Assembly: GCF_003207955.1 (NCBI RefSeq)
Contig: NZ_NOXG01000010.1
Coordinates: forward strand, 1 to 64,000
Origin: Novacetimonas pomaceti
Lineage (GTDB): Bacteria > Pseudomonadota > Alphaproteobacteria > Acetobacterales > Acetobacteraceae
Length of the DNA stretch: 64,000 nt
Direction of reading: 5' to 3'
The notes beneath the pieces are model-generated. The model was given only the letters and a program-made list of their open reading frames with translations, made no database searches and had not been told where the DNA came from. The number at the start of each line of letters is the position of its first letter. Within the stretch, counting starts at the first letter, position 1. This document shows positions 26,725 through 35,222 of the stretch, piece after piece. The position numbers and the translations under genes are program-made.

Positions 26725-27369
26725 TCATGAGGCCGCCCCCGATTGCACAAGGTCGCTCATCAGAAGCGGCGTCGCGTCAAGCCGCTGAAGGAAATCATGG
26801 TCATGGCTTGCGATCAGGACAGCCGCATTCCGTGACCGCCGCCGCAGCAACGTGACCAGACATTCCAGCGACGGCGCATCAAGCCCGTTACCGGGTTCAT
26901 CCATCAAAAGGACACCGGGCGCGCCGATCAGGGCCGCGCAGATCATCATCTTCTTGCGCGTGCCCAGCGACATCGCGTCAAAACGGGTCGCAAGATGCGG
27001 ATGCAGGCCGAAATTCCCGATCATCCCCGCCACATCCCCGTCGATCGCGCAGTTCTTGGCCCATGCGCAGAAATCCAGCAGGTCCTGCCCGGTCATGAAG
27101 GGATAGACCGCCGCCTCATCTGGCACATAGGACAGGTGACGCCTTGCTTGCATCGGGGAGCGCATGAGGCTTTCCCCCGCGATCCACACCTCCCCCGTAT
27201 CCGGGGACTGCGCACCGGCCAGCAGGCGCAGGAGTGTCGATTTCCCGACGCCATTCGCCCCCTGAAGCGCGTACAGCCCGCACCCCAGCGCCAGATCGAG
27301 GCCGTCGAATACGACCCTGCCGCCATAGGAAACGCCAAGCGCCCTGCAGCACACCCCTTCGCGCGTCAT
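26725..27369 (-). CDS. ABC transporter ATP-binding protein
   Basis: 214-aa ATPase subunit of a two-gene ABC system. All motifs are intact: Walker A ALQGANGVGKSTLLRLLAG, a signature SLGTRKKMMI (in place of LSGGQ, as in many CcmA-type exporters), Walker B GVLLMDEPGNGLD and switch His in LIASHDHDF. The start ATG overlaps the stop of the upstream membrane-protein gene by 4 bases, which indicates translational coupling. No substrate can be assigned. Convergent with the 63-aa gene. Confidence 0.9.
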   Translation of the reverse strand: MTREGVCCRALGVSYGGRVVFDGLDLALGCGLYALQGANGVGKSTLLRLLAGAQSPDTGEVWIAGESLMRSPMQARRHLSYVPDEAAVYPFMTGQDLLDFCAWAKNCAIDGDVAGMIGNFGLHPHLATRFDAMSLGTRKKMMICAALIGAPGVLLMDEPGNGLDAPSLECLVTLLRRRSRNAAVLIASHDHDFLQRLDATPLLMSDLVQSGAAS

Positions 27370-28604
27370 CCACTCACCCCCGCGATTGCCGCCCCCGCCC
27401 ACGCGATACTGAATGCGGCGGCAAGCATGAAACGGAATCGCGTGTCCGTTCCCACCACGACCCGCAACAGGGCCAGCAGGACCACGTAACCCGCGGCCAG
27501 CCCCATGAGCGCCCACAGGGATACCAGCCGATGCGCCAGAAGGATCCCCCCGAACACGATCAGGGGCACCATCCCCAATCCCACCACCAGACAGCAGTCA
27601 CGTATCGGCCAGAAATGTCGCGACAGCGGCAGCGTCATGAACAGCGGCCGCGCCATGGCATGCGCGTCGGCAAGCAGGCGGTACAGGTTGGCCAGGACAA
27701 ATGCGACAATCGCCATGCCGACCACGATGGCAACAGGCGCGCGCCCGTCATAATCAAACGCCCTGATCAGCGCGCCCGCCCCGACCGGGACCGCAACCGA
27801 CAGCACGGCGCACCCCGCCGATATTACGGGATTGCGCGCCAGTATCCCGAACTGCACGCGCCACACCGCCGGCAGGCGTGCCTTGGGCCGCAGGCGACCG
27901 ACCGGCCGACCGACCTTTCCCGCGCGGCAGGCGCGAAACCGTTCGGCCCGCATGTCAAGAACCGCACATGGCAACGCGCATGCCACAGCCCCGGACAGCA
28001 CCAGCATGGCCGCCGTGCTGTCAGCGATGCTGGCCGCCGCCGCGAATACAATATCCGCAGGCAGCCCCGCCAGCAGGAGAAAGGGCAGGCGTTCAACAAT
28101 TCCAAGCTGGACCATCAGAATGATTGCAACGAATGCCAGCGTTTTTTCAATATCGCATGCAAGGTCGAAAATGGTGGCATGTTCCATCATGCCGACCCCG
28201 ATCGCCACAGGTGCGAACAGCAGGATATCGACCACGCACAGCAGGACGGACGAAACCGTGCATCTGGCGATGCCCGAAATCGGCAGCGTCCTGATGTAAT
28301 CACGAAAGGCACCCCCGCGAAGAAACCGCCTTTGCGGCAGGACCCATGCCAGCGCCCCCGCCTCGAAAAGAAGCGTGACGCCGAAATGCCACCCGAACGC
28401 ATGCGCGGCGGAAAGGTCCTGCGCGAACAGGTCCGCCGGAACCATGAAAAGCGAGACGACCGGAAGGCCCGGGGTCAGCAGGCCCGCAAACAGGAACCAT
28501 TGCCAGTGACGGGCCACCACGGCATCGCTGGCCTGAATGAAAAAGCGCCCACGCAGCACGAGATAGCGCCACATCCCCCATGCGCGATCATGCCATTGCG
28601 TCAT
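27366..28604 (-). CDS. Polytopic membrane protein, probable ABC exporter permease
   Basis: 412 aa with about ten hydrophobic segments (e.g. WFLFAGLLTPGLPVVSLFMV, PVAIVVGMAIVAFVLANLYR, LMGLAAGYVVLLALLRVVVG). No family motif is recognised. The permease role is inferred from the 4-base overlap with a full ABC ATPase gene directly downstream. Start MTQWHDRAWGMWRYLVLRG at 28604; a longer frame continues through repeat copy 6 and is rejected. The pair resembles small exporters in which ATPase and permease are single copies forming a homodimeric complex. Confidence 0.75.
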   Translation of the reverse strand: MTQWHDRAWGMWRYLVLRGRFFIQASDAVVARHWQWFLFAGLLTPGLPVVSLFMVPADLFAQDLSAAHAFGWHFGVTLLFEAGALAWVLPQRRFLRGGAFRDYIRTLPISGIARCTVSSVLLCVVDILLFAPVAIGVGMMEHATIFDLACDIEKTLAFVAIILMVQLGIVERLPFLLLAGLPADIVFAAAASIADSTAAMLVLSGAVACALPCAVLDMRAERFRACRAGKVGRPVGRLRPKARLPAVWRVQFGILARNPVISAGCAVLSVAVPVGAGALIRAFDYDGRAPVAIVVGMAIVAFVLANLYRLLADAHAMARPLFMTLPLSRHFWPIRDCCLVVGLGMVPLIVFGGILLAHRLVSLWALMGLAAGYVVLLALLRVVVGTDTRFRFMLAAAFSIAWAGAAIAGVSG

Positions 28605-29024
28605 GATGGCCCCTTTCGTGCGCCCGCCCGCGGCACTGCATGCCGGTGGACGGGCCGTTCGCGTCATACTTGCGTGAATTCCCATATCGCGAAAGCCACA
28701 AACCGGGCCCCGATGCATCCCGGTCCGTTTCCCCAGGACAAAATTCCCCGGGCACAGGGTGTCCGAGGCTGTCTGAAAAGGCTGGCCCGGCAATACCTTG
28801 AAATCATAAAGGTTTTTGGTGAAGCTTTTTTCCAAAAAGCTTCGAAGGACGTCGCCTTTTTGGAAAAAGGCAACACCCAAAAACTTTTGTCCTTATTTAT
28901 CAGCAGATTGTTTTCAGACACTCTCTCAGGCTGGACTCAGGAATCGCCACATGCCTATTCCCTGTGATGCAGGCCTGTCGCATGTAAACCCACACCCTGC
29001 CCCCATATCGCCACCGGAACGGTC
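28605..29024. other. Divergent intergenic region upstream of sdaA and the ABC pair
   Basis: About 420 bases without a gene. It contains repeat copy 6 (28808-28888) together with its TTATTTATCAGCAGATTG tail. Promoters for the two divergent units are expected here but not identified. Confidence 0.5.
28808..28888 (+). repeat. Three-stem dispersed repeat, copy 6
   Basis: Outer arms AAAGGTTTTTGG and CCAAAAACTTTT (one G-T pair). Hairpin 1 is GAAGC...GCTTC and hairpin 2 is GTCGCC...GGCAAC of the GGAC-GTCGCC type. Left flank GAAATCATAA and right flank TTATTTATCAGCAGATTGTT are shared in part with copies 9 and 11. Confidence 0.9.
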
Positions 29025-30383
29025 ATGATCAGTCTTTTCGATATTTTCAAAATAGGCATCGGTCCCTCTTCCTCCCATACGGTCGGCCCGATGCGTGCCG
29101 CGCGACGGTTCATGGAGAGCATCAGCGGACGTGATGGTCTGGCCCATGTTCAGGTCACGCTCTATGGTTCGCTGGCATGGACCGCGACGGGCCATGCAAC
29201 GGACAAGGCCGTCATCCTTGGCCTGTGCGGGGAACGGCCCGAAACGGTCGACCCGGAAAAGGCGGACGCGCTGGTCGCGGAGATATGGCGAAAAGGCGTC
29301 ATTTCCATCGGCCCCGCCACGGTCAGGTTCCAGCCCGCGCACGACATCGTGCTCGACAAGGAAACCAGACCCCCCGTCCACACGAACACCATGCAGTTCA
29401 CGGCATTCGACCGGGATGGGCGACTGCTGGAAAATGCGCGTTTCTGTTCGGTCGGCGGTGGGTTCATCGTCTCGGAAGACGCGGCCGAGAGCACTTCGTA
29501 CACCATGCCGGAAGTCCCTTATAATTTCAGTTCTGGAAAGGAGCTTCTGGACCTGGCGCGCCGCGACGGGCTGGGCATAGCCGACATCGTGCTGCGCAAC
29601 GAGACCGCCCTGCGCCCGAAAGAGGTCGTCGTGGCCCATCTGGACCGGATCATCGACGTCATGATGCACTGTATCGAACGCGGGATTGCCAGCCGGGGCA
29701 TCCTGCCCGGAAAGCTGGAGGTCAGGCGCCGCGCGGGCGCGCTGTATGAACGCCTGCGGGAGCGGGAAAAGCTGAACAGCAGCCTGCCGCATGAAATCAT
29801 GGACTGGGTCAGCCTGTTCGCCATTGCCGTGAACGAGGAAAATGCCGCGGGCGGGCGCGTGGTCACCGCCCCCACCAATGGCGCGGCGGGCGTGGTGCCC
29901 GCCGTCCTGCGCTATTACCGGGATTACTGTCCCGGCGCCACGCGCGAAGGCATGCGGGAATTCCTGCTGACGGCGGCCGCACTGGGGGGACTGTTCAAGC
30001 TCAATGCCTCCATCTCCGGCGCCGAGGTGGGATGCCAGGGGGAGGTGGGCGTCGCCTCCTCCATGGCGGCGGCAGGGCTGGCGGCAGTGCTGGGGGCGAC
30101 CCCGTCGCAGGTGGAAAACGCGGCCGAAATCGCAATGGAACATCATCTGGGCATGACCTGCGACCCGGTCGGCGGGCTGGTGCAGATTCCCTGCATCGAA
30201 AGAAATGCATTTGGTGCCATAAAAGCAATCAATGCCGCGTCGCTGGCCATGCGAGGCGATGGCGACCATCGCGTTTCGCTGGATCAGGTCATCCGCACCA
30301 TGGCGGAAACCGGGCGCGACATGAACCACCGTTACAAGGAAACGTCACTGGGCGGACTGGCGATCAATTTCCCGGAATGCTGA
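29025..30383 (+). CDS. sdaA: L-serine ammonia-lyase (iron-sulfur L-serine dehydratase)
   Basis: Converts L-serine to pyruvate and ammonia. 452 aa, single-chain type with the beta domain first (SLFDIFKIGIGPSSSHTVGP) and the catalytic alpha domain from about residue 170. The [4Fe-4S] cluster Cys are seen at 337 (SGAEVGCQGE), 379 (GMTCDPVGG) and 390 (VQIPCIER); TAPTNGAAGVVPAVL is the conserved active-site loop. Monocistronic in appearance: repeat copies lie both upstream and downstream. With serB in the same window, the cell has both serine synthesis and serine breakdown. Confidence 0.96.
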   Translation: MISLFDIFKIGIGPSSSHTVGPMRAARRFMESISGRDGLAHVQVTLYGSLAWTATGHATDKAVILGLCGERPETVDPEKADALVAEIWRKGVISIGPATVRFQPAHDIVLDKETRPPVHTNTMQFTAFDRDGRLLENARFCSVGGGFIVSEDAAESTSYTMPEVPYNFSSGKELLDLARRDGLGIADIVLRNETALRPKEVVVAHLDRIIDVMMHCIERGIASRGILPGKLEVRRRAGALYERLREREKLNSSLPHEIMDWVSLFAIAVNEENAAGGRVVTAPTNGAAGVVPAVLRYYRDYCPGATREGMREFLLTAAALGGLFKLNASISGAEVGCQGEVGVASSMAAAGLAAVLGATPSQVENAAEIAMEHHLGMTCDPVGGLVQIPCIERNAFGAIKAINAASLAMRGDGDHRVSLDQVIRTMAETGRDMNHRYKETSLGGLAINFPEC

Positions 30384-30400
30384 GCGACCGTCGGAAAAAC

Positions 30401-30481
30401 AAAAGTTTCCGGGTGTCGCCCTTTCCCGGGAATATGCTGTCTTTTCAAAGCTTTTTGAAAAAAGCTTCACCAAAAACTTTT
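30401..30481 (-). repeat. Three-stem dispersed repeat, copy 7 (interior inverted)
   Basis: The interior reads in minus orientation (hairpin 2 first), but the right flank (TTATGACTTATTTCAGGGGA) has the downstream-tail character of plus-oriented copies such as copy 11. Hairpin 2 is the most diverged of all copies. Located just after the sdaA stop. Confidence 0.75.
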
Positions 30482-30647
30482 ATGACTTATTTCAGGGGAT
30501 TATCGGGGGCGGCCTTTCGGACCGCTCTCTTTTCATGGGGTTTATCCGGGCAGAATTGGCGATAAGATACCGTAACAATCCAGAAGCGGGCGATATCCCC
30601 CAGACCCTCTTGCCCGAAACGATCCATCCGCCGAACCGAGGTTCCAC

Positions 30648-32951
30648 ATGAAGCGTCGCCTGGTGCTTTCCTGCCTTTCCACCGCGCTGGCGGTCATGCC
30701 GTCGCTTTCATCCGGGATGGCGGCCACCATCAGCGGTCCCGCCGCCGATGTCGATCCGCGTATCGGCACGGGGGGCGCGGGGCACACATTTCCCGGCGCG
30801 ACAGTGCCGTTCGGCATGATCCAGCCCTCGCCCGATACCGCCATGCCGGACTTCAAACATGCCTATAACTGGGCGGGCGGTTACCAGTATGGTGATCCCA
30901 CCATCATGGGATTTTCGCATACCCATTTCACCGGCGCGGGACATTCCGACCTTGGCGACGTGCTGATGATGCCGATTTCCGGCGATGTCAGGATGGAGCC
31001 GGGCGATCCCGCAAAACCGGGCAGCGGCTACCGCTCGCGCTTCAGTCACGATACGGAGGTCGAGCAGCCCGGATATTACGCCGTGACGCTGGCGGATTAC
31101 GATATCCATGCCGAACTGACGTCGGGACGCCGCGTGGGCTGGCACCGCTATGCCTTCCCCACGGGGCGGCCGGCGCATGTCCTGCTGGATCTGCGGCCCA
31201 GCATCTATGACTATCCCGGCAAGGTGCTGTGGTCGCGCCTGCGCGTGCGTTCCGACGGCACGGTGTCAGGCTGCCGCACGACGCGCGGCTGGGCGCCGGA
31301 CCGGACGATGTGCTTTGCGATGCGCTTTTCACAGCCGATGGTGTCGCGCGCATTATACAATCGCGAAACGAACGTGACCTATCGCGGGTTCAGGGGGCCG
31401 GGATACCGCCCCGAGGACCATGACGCCCAGAGCGGACGCGCGGTGGAAGGCGTATTCGACTTCGGCACGCTGGACAGACCACTGGAGGTCAAGGTCGCGA
31501 TCTCCCCCGTGAGCGAGACCAACGCCATTTCCAACCTCGACCAGGAAGGCACGGGGTGGGATTTCGATGCCCGCCGGGCCGCGGCACTTGCGGCATGGAA
31601 CAAAACGCTGTCGATAATCGATGTCTCCGGCACGCAGGACCAGCGAACGCAGTTCTATACCGCGCTGTACCATACGATGTTGGCCCCCACGCTGAGCATG
31701 GATGCGAATGGTGAATATCGCGGACCGGATCAGGAAATCCACCGGGCGAACGGCTTCGACTTCTATTCGACATGGTCAACATGGGATGTCTATCGCGCGC
31801 AACAGCCGCTGATGGCGCTGCTGCGCCCGGATCTGAGCGCGCAGTTCGTGCGCTCCCTCGTCGCGGCGCAGCAGGCCAGCCCGGTCGGCGTCCTGCCGAT
31901 CTGGTCGTACCAGGGGCTGGAGACATGGTGCATGACCGGCTATCACGCGGTGCCGATCATCGCCAATGCCTATCTGGCGGGGGTGCGGGGCTTTGACGCG
32001 GAGGCGGCGCTCAAGGCCATGGTCGCCAGCGCGACATACGGCCCGTACGGGGATCTGGCGGATTACATGAAGCTGGGTTACGTCCCGATCGACAAGGAGG
32101 CGGAGGCAGCGTCCAAGACGCTGGAATACGCCTATGACGACTGGTCGCTGGCGCAGATGGCCCGGGCGATGGGCAAGACCGAAATCGCGGCCGAATTCGA
32201 AAAACGCGCGCGCAACTGGCGCAATGTATGGGACCCCAAGACAGGCTTCATGCGCGCCAGGCTCAGCAACGGCGAATTCCACGAACCCTTTGACCCCGCC
32301 GCCGCCGCCTATGGCAGCGATTATACCGAAGGCAACGCATGGCAGTATCTGTGGTCCGTGCCGCAGGACGTGCCGGGCCTGATCGCGACACTGGGCGGGA
32401 ACGCGAAATTCGTCACAAGGCTGGATGAACTGTTCGATACGAAGGTTGATCCGGCGATTTTCAAGGACGTCGAAGATATCAGCGGCCTGATCGGCTGGTA
32501 CGCGCACGGCAACGAACCCAGCCACCATATCGCATATCTCTATGATTACGCCGGGGCACCGTGGAAGACACAGCAGCGCCTGCAGCAGATCATGGACAGC
32601 CAGTACAGCGCCCGCCCCGACGGGCTGGCGGGGAATGACGACCTAGGGCAGACATCGGCATGGTATCTTTTTACCGCGCTTGGCTTCTATCCCGTGGCGC
32701 CCGCCAGCAATGTCTATGTCATTGGCCGTCCCTTCGTGCCAAAGGCCGTGCTGCACCTGCCCAATGGCCGGACCTTTACGATGGTGGCGGACAACATGGA
32801 TACGGCGCATCCCTATGTCGGTCACGTGACGCTCAACGGCAGGCCGGTGGATCTGCTGAACCTGCGACAGCAGGATATCCTCAAGGGTGGCACCCTGCAT
32901 TTCACCATGCAGGCCGAACCGGGCCACGAGCCCTCCGTTCCTGAAAAATGA
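30648..32951 (+). CDS. Secreted GH92-family alpha-mannosidase
   Basis: 767-aa exo-alpha-mannosidase of glycoside hydrolase family 92 (Ca2+-dependent, inverting; many act on alpha-1,2-mannose). Signal peptide at residues 1-25 (RLVLSCLSTALAVMPSLSSG, cut near MAA-TI). The N-terminal beta-sandwich starts VDPRIGTGGAGHTFPGATVP, and the (alpha/alpha)6 catalytic domain contains TEGNAWQYLWSVPQDVPGL and GNEPSHHIAYLYDYAGAPW, the family's conserved acidic loop. No transporter or other glycosidase lies alongside. Repeat copies bracket it. Plausible substrates are yeast mannoprotein glycans or the cell's own mannose-containing exopolysaccharide. Confidence 0.93.
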   Translation: MKRRLVLSCLSTALAVMPSLSSGMAATISGPAADVDPRIGTGGAGHTFPGATVPFGMIQPSPDTAMPDFKHAYNWAGGYQYGDPTIMGFSHTHFTGAGHSDLGDVLMMPISGDVRMEPGDPAKPGSGYRSRFSHDTEVEQPGYYAVTLADYDIHAELTSGRRVGWHRYAFPTGRPAHVLLDLRPSIYDYPGKVLWSRLRVRSDGTVSGCRTTRGWAPDRTMCFAMRFSQPMVSRALYNRETNVTYRGFRGPGYRPEDHDAQSGRAVEGVFDFGTLDRPLEVKVAISPVSETNAISNLDQEGTGWDFDARRAAALAAWNKTLSIIDVSGTQDQRTQFYTALYHTMLAPTLSMDANGEYRGPDQEIHRANGFDFYSTWSTWDVYRAQQPLMALLRPDLSAQFVRSLVAAQQASPVGVLPIWSYQGLETWCMTGYHAVPIIANAYLAGVRGFDAEAALKAMVASATYGPYGDLADYMKLGYVPIDKEAEAASKTLEYAYDDWSLAQMARAMGKTEIAAEFEKRARNWRNVWDPKTGFMRARLSNGEFHEPFDPAAAAYGSDYTEGNAWQYLWSVPQDVPGLIATLGGNAKFVTRLDELFDTKVDPAIFKDVEDISGLIGWYAHGNEPSHHIAYLYDYAGAPWKTQQRLQQIMDSQYSARPDGLAGNDDLGQTSAWYLFTALGFYPVAPASNVYVIGRPFVPKAVLHLPNGRTFTMVADNMDTAHPYVGHVTLNGRPVDLLNLRQQDILKGGTLHFTMQAEPGHEPSVPEK

Positions 32952-33280
32952 TGATTTGCGCTGGAAGGATTTGGTCGACAGCGGCGGCCAGATTCTTCCG
33001 GCAGGAAGCTTGCGATATATATTGAAAAATATGTGTCTCAATCAGGTATTTTGAATATCTGTCCCGAAAGGACGACGTCCCAAAATATCCCCTGCATCAT
33101 TTAAAAGTTTTTGGTGAAGCTTTTTCCAAAAAGCTTCGAAGAACGCCGCCTTTTTGAAAAAAGGCGGCACCCAAAAACTTTTATCATTTTTACGGATGCG
33201 TTCTTTTCACAGGCCCCATGGATCGTAAAGACAACCGGCATCATCGTCCCGATCCGGAACAGATGAAACAGGCCCATTCA
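32952..33280. other. Intergenic region between the GH92 gene and tRNA-Leu
   Basis: About 330 bases with no gene. It includes an AT-rich patch (33010-33060) and repeat copy 8. Confidence 0.55.
33103..33182 (+). repeat. Three-stem dispersed repeat, copy 8
   Basis: The most regular copy: outer arms AAAAGTTTTTGG / CCAAAAACTTTT, hairpin 1 GAAGC...GCTTC, hairpin 2 GCCGCC...GGCGGC, all without mismatch in the listed stems. GAAC-GCCGCC type. Suitable as the reference copy. Confidence 0.93.
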
Positions 33281-33370
33281 TGGTGCGAGCTGCGGGACTC
33301 GAACCCGCACGCCCTGTTAACGGGCGCAAGATTTTAAGTCTCGTGCGTCTACCATTCCGCCAAGCTCGCC
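33281..33370 (-). tRNA. tRNA-Leu (anticodon UAA)
   Basis: 90 nt including an encoded CCA (TGG at 33281-33283 on the plus strand). The acceptor stem GGCGAGC pairs with GCTCGC(A)-side bases. The anticodon stem CGAGA/TCTTG closes the 7-nt loop CTTAAAA with anticodon TAA (plus-strand 33334-33336), a long variable arm is present as expected for class II tRNA-Leu, and the T arm is GCGGGTTCGAGTCCCGC. It reads UUA and UUG codons, the former rare in this GC-rich genome. Confidence 0.97.
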
Positions 33371-33469
33371 CATAAGGCATCTTCTAGCACACACATCGGA
33401 CAGGACAACTCGGCCTCTCGGGGTTCGTGTGATATTTCACGATCACCGGGGCCAGAATTCTCGCCGCCC

Positions 33470-34183
33470 TCATTCCTGCATGTCACGCAGCAGCACGGCC
33501 CCGTCCCGGCGCAGCCATGTCTCGGCATGGCGTCGATGTGGGGTCAGGCGATCCACCAGCATCCAGAAATCCGGCCCGTGGTTCATATGGCGCAGATGCG
33601 CAAGCTCATGGGCAATCACGTAATGCTGCACCTCCCGCGGGGCCATCACCAGCCGCCAGCACAGCATGATCGCGCCATCGGCGGTGCAGCTTCCCCAGCG
33701 GCTGCGGGTATCGCGGATGGTCAGGCGGGCGGGACGCAGCCCCGCCTCTTGCGCCAGCGTCTCAAGGCAGGCCCCCAGCCGCGTCCGCGCCTGTTCACGC
33801 AGGAAGGTCGTCAGCCGCCGCACAAGAAACTCCGCCTCCCCGCTGACATGCACGACATCGCCTTCGATCCACACGCCGCGACGGGCCTGCGGGCAATGCC
33901 GGATGGCATGCGGACGTCCGTCAAGGAGGATATGCCCCCCGTCGCGCCAGCGCGGCGCCTGCGGCACGCGCGCAAGGTTGGCCGCGACCCAGGACGAATG
34001 CGACCGCAACAAGGCCAGCGCATCTTCGCGCCGGCCACGCGGGGGCAGGGTCAGGACGACATGTCCGCTCCGCGCGTCGATACGCATCGAAATACGCCGC
34101 GCCCGTGTCGATCGGCGCCAGCAGACCGTGACCTGCCCGCTGGCGATGGCCACGGTCTCGGTCCCGCCGCCATCAGCCGTCAT
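33470..34183 (-). CDS. YgjP-like zinc metallopeptidase
   Basis: 237-aa M48-type metallohydrolase of the YgjP/DUF45 group. The zinc site is HELAH (192-196) with a third ligand at His202 in HMNHGPDFW, the exact YgjP pattern (HExxH...HxPxFW). TRSRWGSCTADGAIMLCWRL before it is also diagnostic. No signal peptide, so probably cytosolic. The start overlaps the stop of the YcgN-like gene by 4 bases. Last gene of the five-gene minus-strand unit beginning with the degenerate ABC ATPase. In bacteria this family is often linked to restriction-modification loci; that is not the case here. Confidence 0.9.
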   Translation of the reverse strand: MTADGGGTETVAIASGQVTVCWRRSTRARRISMRIDARSGHVVLTLPPRGRREDALALLRSHSSWVAANLARVPQAPRWRDGGHILLDGRPHAIRHCPQARRGVWIEGDVVHVSGEAEFLVRRLTTFLREQARTRLGACLETLAQEAGLRPARLTIRDTRSRWGSCTADGAIMLCWRLVMAPREVQHYVIAHELAHLRHMNHGPDFWMLVDRLTPHRRHAETWLRRDGAVLLRDMQE

Positions 34184-34716
34184 CTGTCAGAACGGGTCAG
34201 GCATCCCGGTTTCCGGACGCATTCGGCGCCAGGGGGGCATTCGCCGGGCCACTGCACGATATGATCCTCCAGCGCGCCGGCGCGGCGTTCGCTGATGACC
34301 CGCCCACTGACCGAAACGCCTGCCTCATGCACGGTTTCGGCCCGGCCCGAAACCAGCGGGTGCCACCATGGCAGGGGCTTTCCCTCGTGAATCAGGCGGT
34401 ATCCGCATGTGGGCGGCAGCCAGTCGATATCGTCCAGCATGGCCGGCGTCAGGCTGATGCAGTCCTGCACCCTGCGCTGGCGATGGGGATAATCCGTGCA
34501 CAGGCACGTTGTCGTATCCAGCAGCCGGCAGGCGACATCGGTAAAGACGACTTCGTCCGTTTCGTCATCGCGCAGTTTGTGCAGGCAGCACCGTCCGCAC
34601 CCGTCACACAGGGATTCCCACTGTTCGCGGGTCATCTGCGACAGGGGAACCGTCATCCAGAAGGGACGCGCGCCCGCGCCTTCCCTCGTGCCGTCATCCA
34701 TGGCCATCGCCCCCAT
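34180..34716 (-). CDS. YcgN/UPF0260-family Cys-cluster protein
   Basis: 178 aa. The N-terminal Cys cluster CDGCGRCCLHK (Cys37, 40, 43, 44) plus later Cys (TTCLCTDYPHRQ, TCGYRL, GECPPGAEC) defines the YcgN/YkgJ-like group thought to bind zinc or an iron-sulfur cluster; the biochemical role is unknown. ATG alternatives exist at 34716 and 34704. It follows the shortened permease gene by 14 bases and overlaps the metallopeptidase start by 4. Confidence 0.88.
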   Translation of the reverse strand: MGAMAMDDGTREGAGARPFWMTVPLSQMTREQWESLCDGCGRCCLHKLRDDETDEVVFTDVACRLLDTTTCLCTDYPHRQRRVQDCISLTPAMLDDIDWLPPTCGYRLIHEGKPLPWWHPLVSGRAETVHEAGVSVSGRVISERRAGALEDHIVQWPGECPPGAECVRKPGCLTRSDR

Positions 34717-34730
34717 GTCCCGTCATGTTT

Positions 34731-35222
34731 TCATCCCCCCACGCCCATGCCGCGCCCCAGATCCGCCATGGCGGCCATAAGGGACGTCACCACGCCCGCG
34801 CAGGCCGACAGCATCAGCGCCGGCCCCAGCAGCGGCAGCCACAGCATGCGCACCTGCATCCATGGCCCCGCCCCCAGCCCCCATGCCGTGCGCGATACGT
34901 TGGCGGGCAGCCGTTCCAGCGCCCACAGGGGAAACAGCGTCACAAGCGGACATAACAGAACCCCCTGCAGCACGGACAGGACCAGCCCTTCGGCACGGGG
35001 CATGAAAAGGGGCAGATACGCCGCCCCCGCCACCCCCGGCAGCAGCAGCGCCAGAAGCACGCCCCGCATGCCCGCGGATATCCACGCCCTGCGCGATCGC
35101 GCCATCATGCACGTTCCCACGATCAGCACCATCAGCATGAACGCGGTTACGGCGCATACCGCCGTATCGAGGATAAGGGTATCAAACGGACCGGCGACAA
35201 GGACAGGCGAATGCGGCATCAT
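34731..35222 (-). CDS. Shortened ABC permease (MetI-like)
   Basis: 163 aa with four hydrophobic spans. It lines up with the central and C-terminal part of PotB/AfuB-type permeases: TLILDTAVCAVTAFMLMVLI (normally span 2-3), GVLLALLLPGVAGAAYLP, and an EAA-loop-like segment around WGLGAGPWMQVRMLWLPLLG. Typical permeases of this class have 260-550 aa, so an N-terminal span and the last span are missing. No frameshifted remainder is visible next to it because the binding-protein gene begins directly upstream; its ATG overlaps that gene's stop by 4 bases. It may be a relic or a reduced subunit. Confidence 0.7.
   Translation of the reverse strand: MMPHSPVLVAGPFDTLILDTAVCAVTAFMLMVLIVGTCMMARSRRAWISAGMRGVLLALLLPGVAGAAYLPLFMPRAEGLVLSVLQGVLLCPLVTLFPLWALERLPANVSRTAWGLGAGPWMQVRMLWLPLLGPALMLSACAGVVTSLMAAMADLGRGMGVGG

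Noticed and set aside
27366..28880. ABC permease starting at 28880
   Set aside because: The first ~90 residues come from repeat copy 6 and the gap. MTQWHDRAWGMW at 28604 is a natural start.
29025..30329. A 467-codon minus-strand frame opposite sdaA
   Set aside because: It is antisense to a complete serine dehydratase with all cluster Cys, and has no domain of its own.
33281..33370. tRNA-Leu as an attachment site of an integrated element
   Set aside because: There is no integrase, direct repeat of the tRNA 3' end or foreign gene block on either side.
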